DNA of 64,000 nt. It comes from Sepiola atlantica (taxonomy: Eukaryota; Mollusca; Cephalopoda; Sepiida; Sepiolidae). Positions 48,401 through 57,164 of the stretch are shown in pieces. The first letter of the stretch is position 1. Every line of letters starts with the position of its first letter. The translations under genes were made by a program, and so were the position numbers. Location of the stretch: NCBI GenBank assembly GCA_963556195.1, contig OY744523.1:81494480-81558479 (forward strand). Direction: 5' to 3'. The notes beneath the pieces were generated by a model, which saw only the letters and a list, made by a program, of their open reading frames with translations, searched no databases and was not told the origin of the DNA.

Positions 48401-48596
48401 AGGCCATGAAAATTTTATTTGGAAGTTCCAATTGTGTCTCTATTTTTTTTAAGAAATGGCTCACTAATATGGTATTGTACCATTCGGTATTCGATTGGAC
48501 AATATCGGCATCTTGGCGGTCCACAGGGAAAACAAATTCACGTGAATTATGTTTAAGAGATGAAAAAGTTCTAAGGAATTTGATGATGGGGTCCAT
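42429..48596 (-). CDS. Helitron replicase-helicase with Ulp1-like protease
   Basis: An uninterrupted 2055-residue protein, predicted to nick, unwind and rolling-circle-copy a Helitron transposon. Residues 1-240 form a Ulp1/SENP (C48)-like cysteine protease with candidate catalytic His92, Asp111 (in ADSLL), Gln166 and Cys172 (in NSNDCG). Residues 422-626 hold nine 23-residue charged repeats. A CxxC...CC zinc-finger-like segment lies at 670-687. The Rep nuclease follows: LFVTMTCNP (1031-1039), the HUH motif HVH (1104-1106), and paired tyrosines 1252 and 1256 in QYIFKYILKG. The C-terminus is a Pif1-type SF1 helicase: Walker A APGGTGKT (1613-1620), Walker B IIWDEAP (1690-1696), GDWRQVLP (1733-1740), and MTSNKSQGQT plus YVAISRAT near 2000-2026. 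The length and lack of stops suggest a recently active copy. The start at 48596 is the first Met of the open frame and precedes the protease fold. The terminal TC and CTRR-hairpin signatures of the element could not be fixed. Confidence 0.93.
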   Translation of the reverse strand: MDPIIKFLRTFSSLKHNSREFVFPVDRQDADIVQSNTEWYNTILVSHFLKKIETQLELPNKIFMAFTPSVLMENSIGPNECASVASLCTADHFVTFRFSYLESLPVIELADSLLSSKVNFFDKIVFYLNDALRDNEHTFGILNAFKTFSDKSNFIFRCRVLNVQQQPNSNDCGLHSILNAIIFALNSDPTKFRFSTHVSNGATVLREYLRACYNFNEIFEPDFLIYNDNSNPILFDEIFVYNPVSKTISTLNKTGLAEHQSMIINLKNYNYVQTGTCHSKKAEKIKVQTVYDPIISVDDTKSPKIPKTNHKLFANSVEVLPAAIVSHQVETLLLPLKSAKDSKGKSNYFLDPVLVAEYMAHHKCTEASAKKGLRRHAQKCNESAFQKQTRLEKQRMQKKLSRRSESGEQTYKRMQKDRKHKDATRQSEILEETNLRLKNDRELKEATRKLEIPEDRNLRLKKDRELKEATRISEIPEDRNLRLKKDRELKEATRKSEIPEDRNLRLKKDRELKEATRNSEIPEDRNLRLKKDRELKEATRNSEIPEDRNLRLKKDRELKEATRNSEIPEDRNLRLKKNRELKEATHKSEILEERNLRLKKNRELKKATRKSETLEERKLRLNQDRVGHSETYYNRTFKLDPKYFRIAFKPLDEVDYDSEIIHLKYKDDPCKHCGAYKLPLEPPGLCCMNGKVKIPEFERPGDEIQSLYEGNDEYAKMFAKFARVLNAGFAFSHMHCTELPIGEVKPSMKVHGFCYQTLAPLEPQAGTRPRYAQVHIFDKVSQKLEREKFKFAHRYSAILNYIQAIFSDFILDQNILSKTFKTGYEMLEQMPEYRLVLGDCLPANRTHLLPTVSEIAGLYLEKDIKELGRVILVRKRAGEEGYVRVDFLSPFYEPLGYPLIFNFGQKGWSRWHHLLKTGHKETLMQYLKYLFMVRDDFFNPLILSGNLLHQYAIDMKMRLDYLNFQYQVKHQEKIKGSHRLESVTTLNDCKNPAEVGVGIVLSESTPGTPKWYKKLYRDSMALVREFGCPDLFVTMTCNPKLPEIQEMARNCKDNPDKYRPDLICRSFMERVRLLFNVNIKKRGIFGKCVAYSYKIEFQKRGLPHVHGLIWLAQADKILSAEDVDRLISAEIPVGDSKNQKLAYEFVTSKMIHGPCGMINPRCPCMKPSKRIKNTTSCSKMFPKNFNNVTNFNAANYPNYNNNNGGQGEICQAGKKKCVVTSRDVVPHNLYLGIIFQSHINLEVVSSVSVFQYIFKYILKGSDHINYELEKVTDDKGNPVNDQEKDEVKIYLNGRYMSSVEAIWSILCLSQYGMYPSVVKLDIHLEGQQKVFYDPKSGKPNLKTMERLAKTKLTEFFTLNREDKKANNFLYLDIPKFYAWMVQERFWKRRVLGENDPEFSMPRGDQISRMPNILPNSGGDQETFALYLLLLKIKGPKCYTDLRTVGDQVFPTFKEAAVFLQIMEADNEISLVLHDAQISMSSREMRRMFAMLIHFWKPSDALLLWNDHRDSMSHDLARTEPDTDMDIIYNRALHRVYVYLISYGTKMDSCNLPRTNEGVGVLENERIGIVYESIESLESILAVENSLNANQRALYDSVLDSVRQKAGKNFFVDAPGGTGKTYLMNAIVRKLASQGYKVTACASSGIAALLLTGGTTLHSRMKLPLYPEDKTALTIQKGSKLAKELAELDLIIWDEAPMFSRYLMEFLDKTLRFVRGGVNPSEKTFGGITMLLSGDWRQVLPVVPNGDRSQIVASTLKKHPSWNTFNIFRLNTNMRVNGVDQASIDFKALLLRIGDGVANLKQDNRRTNDFVVPPEFLMTGDTPDPLIDRIYPNVSDQLAENDYVNWVTDRAIITPTNREVAEINQKVLDRLPGREIVIHSFDRNNEQTDRKYNVPVDTLNAIVLPGMPDHLLKLKLGAPVILLRNICPAEGHCNGTRYVVKNIHPRILELEVAVGPRKGQLFHLPRIELHSEEGRVPFDFYRKQFPVKLSFAMTSNKSQGQTINHVGISCLNDFFSHGQFYVAISRATNPANVTILVPENQEGVVKNVVYPEVFRN
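46719..47333 (-). repeat. 69-bp coding repeats (23-residue, STPR-like)
   Basis: Nine in-frame copies of a 69-bp unit inside the Helitron ORF, encoding NLRLKKDRELKEATRKSEIP plus EDR with few substitutions. Middle copies differ by only one or two residues, which implies recent expansion. Period and residue pattern resemble the STPR (score-and-three peptide repeat) DNA-binding domain known from silkworm FMBP-1. The opposite strand is also open across the repeats but is a shadow. Confidence 0.85.
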
Positions 48597-48690
48597 TCTT
48601 ATTGAAAAATTATTAATTTAAAAAAAGTTTTAATTCTGCTTTTAATCTTATTTACATCCAAGAAAAATAAATACACAGGTCAAACTATAA

Positions 48691-48747
48691 TACCCAGGGT
48701 CTTGGATCAGCGATATTGCTTGTGCAAGACAATATTTCACCTGGGTA
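48691..48747. repeat. Nested inverted repeats upstream of the Helitron ORF
   Basis: TACCCAGG (48691-48698) pairs with CCTGGGTA (48740-48747). Inside, ATATTG (48713-48718) pairs with CAATAT (48730-48735), and GTCTTG can alternatively pair with CAAGAC. It lies about 95-150 bp before the start codon, so it would be in the leader or promoter. Confidence 0.6.
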
Positions 48748-48966
48748 CAGAATAAACAACTGTGGTTGTTGCACTACTGCTTCTGAGGGCAATTAGCTGT
48801 TTCAGAGGTTGACTGCAGCTGTAGCACCACTATTTATGAGGGAAACTGACTCTGAGGGCGACTCTGCACATGGCACTAAACTTTTAAAGCTAAGATAATT
48901 ATTGAAAATATTTATTTGACTTCAAAAATAGGGTTTCTTCAGAAACATTTAAACCTATTTATTTAA

Positions 48967-49085
48967 TTATTTTATAGTTATTTTGTCAACAATGCTGATC
49001 AATGATACTACACATATTCCGTAGGTGGCAAGAGTGGCAGGCAGCAAAGGAGGCACAGGCGGCAAAGGTGGTGAACCTTGTTTGT
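48967..49085 (-). CDS. Possible terminal exon, proline-rich
   Basis: On the minus strand a TTGATTTTTCTTTTAG acceptor-like sequence is followed by one open frame, KQGSPPLPPVPPLLPATLAT, then YGICVVSLISIVDKITIK and a stop. An AAATAAATAG polyadenylation-like signal lies just beyond. I recognise no family. It could be the last exon of a small gene or a chance frame in GC-richer sequence. Confidence 0.22.
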
Positions 49086-51512
49086 CTAAAAGAAAAATCA
49101 AGAGTCAAATTTTACTTATGCTTTTACTATTAAATATAGTAATAATTTTGTACTACATTAAGCTCAAATCTGCTTGATTGGACAGGTGTTCGTAAGGGAG
49201 ATCAACAAATTTTGACGAAACTGACCTGGAAAAGTTGTTCTAGATATTTTTTTATTTATATTATGATGGATTAATTAAAAAATTACTGAAATTTTCGCTA
49301 AATTGTTAAATATATCATAAATTGGCAAAAGCTTTTATGAGATTTATGTATAATTAAGTGAATCTGAACTTAATGTAGGTGAAGTCGAAGCAAATTAGAT
49401 GATTCACGTATCAAATTATGTGGAAAAATCATAAGATTTAATTTTTGTTAAATTTGGCAGTTCTCAAAGATTAAAGACTGAAATTGACACCTCGAGATGC
49501 ATTTAGTGACAAAATGCACACAGTTTACACATTTTAGGTTCATGAACCATAAAAGTTTAGCAAAGAACAGGAACAAAGTTTTTATTTTTCATTTAACTAC
49601 ACATATGAAAATATTTTTTCCACGGTTCTATTTAATTAAATTTTGCACGTTAAAATAATGAAAATAATTAGATGGACTTAAATAGTTTATAATGAGTCAT
49701 GTATGAGTTTATAATGAGTCAGCATCTTTGAGTAACAATCTGAGCAGGAATGATGTTTAACCTAGTTTGAACTTTTTAATTTTAATGGCAGGATGTTTAC
49801 AATAGAAATAAGGCATTTATCCGGTTTGTATATTATTGAATATTTTGTTCTCTTCTTTAATTGTTATCACCGTTATACACTTGTAAGGTGTACGAATTGA
49901 GTTTTTTTTTGGGGGGGGGGGGGGGCGTAAGCATATTTGTACTTAATTTATGATATATGGTCATATGCAGCTGTACTGGCAGTAGTTTGATCATAATTGT
50001 CTCAAAAACAGATTCATGGGTCATGTATTTTGGATGCATGGATGGAATGTGGCTTACTTGGATGAAATTTTTTTGCTTTTATATTCTTGATATATCCTTT
50101 AGTTGCGTAAATAACTTTTGGCTCATTATTTTTCTTCACGTAAATAACTTTTTGGCTCTTCCGACAGCAGAATACAATTCCTCACACCCGCTGCAGAATC
50201 AGCCGGTCGCCTCACTGTTTTATTATTATATATCTATTTGTTGTGAAAATAGAGGAAAATATTTACAAATACTCTGACAACGGAGTCAGCTTCCAAGCAA
50301 ATATTCAAAACTTCCAAAAACCGTGTATTCTATGTCCTCTTAAATTATTTGTTTGAAGCCAAGTTTCGATATCTTTAGGTTCAGTGATTACCCAGAAAAT
50401 GCAACAAACAATTTTTGAGCTATGCGCGCGCAAAAAAAACAAAACGAAACGACCTTATGACAAAATATAGCCACAATAAGTTATCATTTAGTAATATAAT
50501 TTTATAATCCAGATTTCGTTTTGTGATTCAAGGTGTGCTGAAAATTCGGTATTTTAATTCTTTTTCTAAAGAACAATGTAGATTCCACTTTATAGTGAAA
50601 TTTTCTAAAATCTCTAATAACAATTGTAAACATGTCACTATCCCTAAAATAACCGGGTTTGATTTTTTTATAATATAAACAATTTTGCTTTACAATATAA
50701 ATTTCAATGAAAATAGAATTGATAAGTATATTATGTAATGTATGTATTTGTATTCTACGAAATATAAGTTATATAAAAAAAAAAATTGTATCACTTTCAG
50801 GCATCCATACACGATTTTTTCACTGGAAGCCAGAAGTGCTCTCCAAAATTCCCTTCTGCCAAATTATCAATACCACAGAAAATAGTATAGAAAAAAGTAT
50901 ATACTTACACAGCAGATTTAAATAAGTATCCTCACCAGAAAGTAGGAAAACTGATCGATTAGAATTTTAATTAAAAATAAAAATCAGTTTTATCGTATTT
51001 TGGTGAATGCAATTGATTTATTACTTGTTAATATGACAGACTAAGTTATCCTCCCCTGAATTTCGTGTTTTTCGCTCGAGCAGATTAAACGGTATAACGG
51101 ATTGTTGCTAATTTTTGGTGTACAAACCTATTTTTGCTTGATACATAAGTATTTCAAAGAGTTTTCCGCTAAATTGAATTGGAACTGCGACTTTCAGCGT
51201 TTTTCATATGTGCAAGCACCATAGTTTGTTTTTATTATTTTGCTACTTACAGTTTGGCTCAGAGGAAATTATGTATTTTGTGTAAGGGATTCATGACAAC
51301 AGAATATTGAGTACACTACTCCCATAAAAAAGAGTGAAGGTGGGGAACAAACGTATATCATAATGGCCCCGCCCCCAGAAAAGGGTGGTAATGCCAGGGA
51401 GGAAGTATCATGATGATCTACTACACAGAATTAAATAAGCATAAACGGTTTAATCTTATTTAGGTAGTGGAATCTTTTTTATAATTGGAATTTCTTATTT
51501 TTATTGTGAAAA
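49086..51512. other. Unassigned AT-rich DNA
   Basis: About 2.4 kb with no recognisable gene or repeat family, apart from a T9-G15 homopolymer junction near 49902-49926. Short frames here lack conserved motifs. Confidence 0.5.
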
Positions 51513-51714
51513 ATATTTTGGTACTGTTCCAGATGAGGCGCCTAATTTCCGTGACTTCGCGTTGACAACAATTATGTCAATGTTTTTATAAGATAAAAAA
51601 AAGAAAAAATGATATTATTCCATCAGCGCTCGGGCGCCCCCCGCAACATGTCCAATCGTTGTCGACGCGAAGTCACGGAAATTAGGCGCGTCATGTGGAA
51701 CAGTACACATTTTG
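51513..51714. mobile_element. MITE with 49-bp terminal inverted repeats
   Basis: The element at 51521-51706 (186 bp) has arms starting GTACTGTTCC. The two arms match at about 46 of 49 positions, including CCTAATTTCCGTGACTTCGC. Flanking sequences ATATTTTG (51513-51520) and ACATTTTG (51707-51714) agree at seven of eight bases and look like an 8-bp target duplication. That length is typical of hAT or P-type transposases. No transposase is nearby, so it is non-autonomous. Confidence 0.8.
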
Positions 51715-51911
51715 AAATAGTTTAATTATTAACCAAATTTAATTAATACGGTGCTTTTATCGATCCCGAACCAGCTGTCGTGACGTTTGACTCGGAAGCG
51801 TTTGGCTGTTCTACGCAAACGGCCGAGAGTTGCCGAGCTGAAGTAGCAGGCAGCCGACATTTTTGATACGGTGCTGCGTCCTATGATAATAATGTTTTGG
51901 GTGTTTTTTTT

Positions 51912-51928
51912 TTAGGGTTAGGGTTAGG
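51912..51928. repeat. Short TTAGGG run
   Basis: TTAGGGTTAGGGTTAGG, nearly three telomere-type repeats, lies just left of a fold-back element. It is too short to indicate a telomere. Confidence 0.7.
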
Positions 51929-51952
51929 AATTTTTTAAAGAAACAAACAAAC

Positions 51953-52493
51953 GGTGCTTATTTACAACAGGGTCCCTGGAAAAAATTATTTTCATGTAAA
52001 ATCAGTATTTTGTATTTACTCAGGCATAGTTTCTCACTCACGGTACGCAAAAGAATTTAAAAATATCAAGTAGACATTTTGGGTGTGAGCGATCGATGGA
52101 ATAGCCAAGGGCAATAAGCATCTACATTTTATTAATCTATAAAATTATATCGTGGAAAGTACCCCGGTTAAGAAATCAGAAATAATTATTTCATTTTCAT
52201 TTTTTTATATTTAATAAATATATATTTTATTATTATTGCATATGTGTTTCTTTCTTTTTTAAATTCTAACAATAACAACGGCTATTCCATCGATCGCTCA
52301 CACCCAAAATGTCGGCGAATAGACGCTGTACATCGCCCTTATGGATATGGAAAAATCGTTCTAATTAAAGTTCTACTTGATATTTTAAAATTCTTTTGCG
52401 TACCGTGAGTGAGAAACTATGTCTGAGTAAATACAAAATACTGATTTTACATGAAAATAATTTTTTACAAGGACCCTGTTGTAAATAAGCACC
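51953..52493. mobile_element. Fold-back element with long inverted arms
   Basis: The left arm (51953-52106) and right arm (52280-52493) are inverted copies. Outer ends are GGTGCTTATTTACAACAGGG; inner ends are GATCGATGGAATAGCC. The right arm carries about 60 bp (beginning GTCGGCGAATAGACGC) absent from the left. The AT-rich spacer of about 170 bp holds no frame. No clear target duplication is visible. Confidence 0.85.
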
Positions 52494-53395
52494 ATTTTTT
52501 TTTCTTAAAACTGTTTAAATATGTTACACATTCACATTGTTCATAGTAATAACATATCCTGTACAGAATGTGCCTCAAATCTGGTGCTTCTACAGAATTT
52601 GAACCGAACCCAAATGACTTTTGCTGAAATAAACCTAAACCCGTGGTTATTTTTAGATTTAGTGTTTTAAAAAAAGTTTGGTTCAAATTATGTAGAAGCA
52701 ACAAAATATATTGACTTTTTCTTAATAACACAGGTGAAAGATTCGTTAAATTTACTTTTTACGTTATTGTTTGATCAGTAAATTATTATCATAACCAGAT
52801 TAAAAGTTTGATATCACATAAACGAATTGGTTACTGTCCTAAAAAGTTACAATAGCCTGGAAGTGGTTGTCCCTTTTTACTTGTTTAGAGTGGATTTGAA
52901 TTTTATTTCGGTGGGTAAAATACAATTTAAGACTAAATTAATAAATTTAATACAAACCGAGTGTGAAAATCAAATAGAATAAGCAATTAAATGTAAACAA
53001 CAATGATAATACTTACAGTTCAGTGAAATTCAAACACTTTGTTAGATTTGGAAATTCTTATTAAAATATTGAAATAAAGTTTTTTCTTTTTGTTTAGTTC
53101 AAATCACCCGTCTTAGAAGACAAAATCTCATTGAAATTTTTTTTTTTAAATATTGAGGTTGGAATAAACATACGACTCTGCTATTATTTTCTTCAGGTTA
53201 AAAACCTTGAAATTGTATTCAAGTAAAGAAAAATCACTTGTTGATCGTTGAAGAATCAATATTTAATGAAAAGTCGTCATCGCATATATCTGTACATGTT
53301 CATTGTCACGTGACACAAATTACGCGCGTATTAATGAAGGTTTGAATTTGTTAAGAAATTAATTTTTTAAATTTTAAAATTTAAATTTTTTTTTA
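52494..53395. other. Unassigned AT-rich DNA
   Basis: No recognisable gene, RNA or repeat. Confidence 0.5.
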
Positions 53396-53858
53396 CGTTA
53401 TAGCATTCAACGTTAGAAATTGATTCTGAAACTTTTTAGATAAGGATTGGTAATTTGGATTATTCAGACTACTACTCTCATCTTGGTTTTTGTATTCCCA
53501 ACGTTTCGAACGATGTAAAATTTGACCGGGTTCAGGTTAATTTTTATGTTTTTAAATTATTCGGACTACTATTCTCATCTTGTTATATTATAAGATGTAT
53601 ACGAAGATGTTTACATTCGTAGGCGCGTATAAATAAAAATGTGAACCCTTTAAAAAATTAATTCTTAACATTTTTAATTTTCACTAAGCACTTTAATATG
53701 ACAATGTTAAAAATATATTTTATTAATATCTGCAATGAAAGAGGGTGTCGAAACTGTCTACGTTATAGCATTCAACGTTAGAAAGTGATTCTGAAACTTT
53801 TTAGATGAGGATTGAAAATTCGGAGTATTCGAACTACTATTCTCATCTTGGTTCAAGA
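53396..53858. repeat. Direct repeat of ~90 bp, 363 bp apart
   Basis: GTTATAGCATTCAACGTTAG with its following ~70 bp (53398-53486) recurs at 53762-53852. A partial third copy of its end (TTCGGACTACTATTCTCATC) lies at 53560-53580. The second copy runs into the homopolymer array. Confidence 0.8.
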
Positions 53859-54125
53859 AAAAAAAAAAATTTTTTTACCACCCCCCCACCTAAATTTTTT
53901 TCTACCCTTCCCCATGAATAGTAATATTTTCAGTTAGAAAAAAAAAAAAAATGAAAAAATTCCCCCCCCCCCCAATTTTTTTTTTTACCAATTCCCATGA
54001 ATAGTAATATTTTTAGTTGGAAAAAGAAAAAAAAAAAAAAATTTTTAACCCCCACCACACTAAAAAAATTTATTTACCCCCCCCCCCACACTAAAAAAAT
54101 TTATTTACCCCCCCCCCCCCCTGGA
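53859..54125. repeat. A/T/C homopolymer minisatellite, short array
   Basis: Three copies of the TAGTAATATTTTCAGTTAG-type unit, then a CACACTAAAAAAATTTATTT duplication. It marks re-entry into the 3-kb unit family. Confidence 0.8.
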
Positions 54126-54139
54126 GAGTTTTAAAAATA

Positions 54140-54450
54140 AATTAGGAGCCGCCTCGGTCATATCAAAGAACTCATGTTTAAATATGCTATTGAAGGCGCC
54201 TACGTCATATGAAAGAACCAATTTTGTTATTCTTCCGAAATGGTTACCCATTTATTAATGGCCGAGATATTTGTTGCTTAACTTCAATTTACAATAAAAT
54301 ACCTTGTCTTATCAATGTAACGAATATAGAGAATGATAATGTGTAACAATCCTCTCACGATGACGTCACTTCCGGAAAGATTAGTCTACTGGCTGGGATA
54401 TCCTCTCAAAATGACGTCACTTCCGAAAGGATGACTTGGCAATTTTAACA
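54140..54450. repeat. Unit segment: inverted repeat, TGACGTCA sites, empty SINE site
   Basis: Contains the GGCGCC inverted-repeat module (54147-54220), two TGACGTCA sites (54361 and 54412), and an unoccupied AATTTTAACA (54441-54450). The last corresponds to the SINE insertion site at 34180. Confidence 0.75.
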
Positions 54451-54717
54451 GTAAGCGCCATTGAAAGTATGGGTCAGAAAACACGCTGGTTGATGAAGAA
54501 AATGGCCTTAATTAATTGTATGAATAATTTTTATTAATATCACCTTATCGGAACGTATTGTAAATACATATGGAAACTTGATAATTCAAGTTATAAGTGT
54601 ATATTTGTAAATCTGAATTTAATTGAAGGTTAAAAGTAATGTATTATGTAAATGAGGAAGCCCGTCGAGTGTATAAACAACGTTTATTAACGGTATATAA
54701 GGCCGTTGAAATGTATA
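54451..54717 (+). promoter_or_regulatory. TATA-containing segment, copy C
   Basis: Same segment as 34619-35128, with GGTATATAAGG at 54692-54702. It is split about 20 bp downstream by a plus-strand U2-headed SINE. Confidence 0.4.
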
Positions 54718-55094
54718 AATTTAAGTTGGTCTTTTGGCTAAGATCAAAGTGTAGTATCTGTTCCCATAGACTGGTATTGTCTTGGCCTCCGGGGCTTGAT
54801 TTACGCCGGTCTATGGGATTGTCCTGTGCAGTTCTAGGAGGTCCACCCTCCCAGGCTTCGCCTCCCCTCTTTGGGGAGGAGTAAGTTTATTGCTTACTGT
54901 CTGAGGCGCCCCTACCGGGGAATGCCGACGGGGCTGCCCAGGCAATTTTTAAATGGCCAGAGTGCTCACATCTCGAGCGCTGGCTTTTAACCCCACTTTC
55001 TCGACCCAATCTGTGGTCACATCTTACCTGTGGGAGTAAGATAAAACTGGCCTTGTGCCTAACTCCTGGGGAGGAGTAAATACCCAATTTAAGT
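54718..55094 (+). mobile_element. U2-headed SINE, plus strand, with target duplication
   Basis: The element (54727-55085, 359 bp) lies between two copies of AATTTAAGT (54718-54726 and 55086-55094). It starts inside the U2 head (CTTTTGGCTAAGATC, then AAAGTGTAGTATCTGTTC), lacking the first dozen U2 bases. It continues with the same body as 34190-34608 (CTGGTATTGTCTTGGC, ATTTACGCCGGTCTATGGG, TCCCAGGCTTCGCCTCCCC) and ends GGGGAGGAGTAAATA. The empty site is seen at 34886-34894. The body has only one CTGGTATTGTCTTGGC module against two in the other full copy. Confidence 0.88.
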
Positions 55095-55549
55095 GAAATT
55101 CTTGCCACGTTTTCACTTCTAATCGCAGCCTCGTCTTGAAATTTCGTTCTCTCTAATCTACTAACTAACGGTATTTAATTTAATGTTATCTAATGTAAAT
55201 TTAATTAATTAATTAATAATAGTTTCCTAATTCTACAGGTATTCAAATATTATGAACGCTTACTTGAAAAAGCTTAATTAATTAAATCTTAATTACTCGA
55301 GCACCCCCCTCCCCTATCTCTTCTGTTTACAAAAATTCCCCAGGACGGACAGACAGACAGACAGACAGACATCCTGACAGAGAAGGTGCTCGTTATATTA
55401 TAAGTGGACTAGCCAAAATAGCCTCCCTACGGTCGTCTATTTTTGCTAGGCTGCCACGTCGGAAATGAACGCTCACCAGTAAACCGATGGAGACTCAGTC
55501 ATATTTCGTGGGTGGGTAGACATCGATTTTCTATGTTTCTAACCAAGAA

Positions 55550-56935
55550 TATTTTTAGTTTAAAAACAAATAAAACATGTTTATAACATTTTTTTACCCA
55601 ATCTCTCCAAAAGTTTTTTTCACCCTCCCCCAAGAATACTAATATTTTCAGTTTAAAAAAAAGGTCGCCCCCCCAAATTTTATTTGCTCTTATCCGTAAT
55701 AGTAATATTTTCAGTTAGAAAAAGAGAAAAAAAAAAGAAATAATATCTACCCCCCCCTAAATTTCTATTTGTACCTTTCCCCATGAATAGTTATATTTTC
55801 AGTTAGAAACAGAAACAAAAGAAAAAAATGTTTACCCCCCCACCCCAAAAAAAGAAAAGTTATTTGTAACCCTTCCCTATGAATAGTAATATTTTCAGTT
55901 AGAAAAAGGAAAAAAGTTTTTACCCACCACCCACCAAAATTTTTTATTTTACCCTTCCCCATGAATAGGAATTGTATTTAAGTTAAAAAAATAAATAAAT
56001 AAAAAAATTTTTTACCCCCCCCCCAAAAAAAATTTTTTTTTAGTTACCTTTCCCCATGAATAGTAATATTTTCAGTTAGAAATAGGAAAAAAACATTTCC
56101 CCCCCGCAAAATTTTTTTTTGTTACCCTTCCCCATGAATAGTAATATTTTCAGTTAGAAAAAGAGAAAAAAAAAAATTTTTTACCCCCCCCAACCCCCCC
56201 CAAAAAATTTTTTTGTCACCCTTCCCCATGAGTAGTAATATTTTCAGTAAGAAAAAGAAAATAAAAAAATTTTTTTTTACCCGCCCCCCTCACCCCCCCA
56301 AAAAATTTTTGTTACCCTTCCCCATGAATAGTAATATTTTCAGTTAGAAAAAAAAAAAAAAAATAATAATTTTTACCCCCCCCACCCAAAAAAATTTTTT
56401 TGTTACCCTTCCCCATGAATAGTAATATTTTCAGTTAGAAAAAGAAACGAAAAAAAATTTTTTTACCCCCCCCACCCAAAAAAAAAAATGTTTTTGTTAC
56501 CCTTCCCCATGAGTAGTAATATTTTCAGTAAGAAAAATAAAAAAAATAAAAAAATTTCCCTCCCCCCCACCCAAAAAAAAAATTTTTTTTTGTTACCCTT
56601 CCCCATGAGTAGTAATATTTTCAGTAAGAAAAAGAAAAAAAAAAAAAAATTTTTTCCCCCCCCACCCAAAAAAAAAATTTTTTTTGTTACCCTTCCCCAT
56701 GAGTAGTAATATTTTCAGTTAGAAAAAGAAAAAAAAAAAAATTTTTTTACCCCCCCCACCCGAAAAAAAAAAAAATTTTGTTACCCTTCCCCATGAGTAG
56801 TAATATTTTCAGTTGGAAAAAGAAAAAAAAAAAAATTTTACCCCCCCCCCCCAAATTTTTTTTTTGTTACCCTTCCCCATGAATAGTAATATTGTAAGTG
56901 AGAAAAAGAAAAAGAAAAAAACATTTTTTTACCCC
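55550..56935. repeat. A/T/C homopolymer minisatellite
   Basis: About fourteen copies of the GTTACCCTTCCCCATGAATA / TAATATTTTCAGTTAG unit with poly-A and poly-C tracts, as at 35270-36735. Frames on either strand are artefacts. Confidence 0.9.
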
Positions 56936-57164
56936 ATGCCTAGTTAAAATAATGTAACCAAATTAGTAGGCGCCTCGGTCATATCAAAGAACTAATGTTT
57001 AAATATGCTATTGAAGGCGCCTACGTCATATCAAAGAACCAGTTTTGTTATTTTTCCAAAACGGTTACCCATTTAGTAATTGCCGAGATATTTGTTGCTT
57101 AACTTCCTATTTACAATAAAACCCCTTTGCTTATAAACGTAATGAATGTAAAGACTGATAATGT

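Noticed and set aside
51912..51928. Telomere or telomere fusion point
   Set aside because: Fewer than three TTAGGG units in ordinary sequence; consistent with chance or a short insertion.
54639..55108. Frames of 73-81 codons
   Set aside because: They run through the U2-headed SINE and its target duplication; no protein family resemblance.
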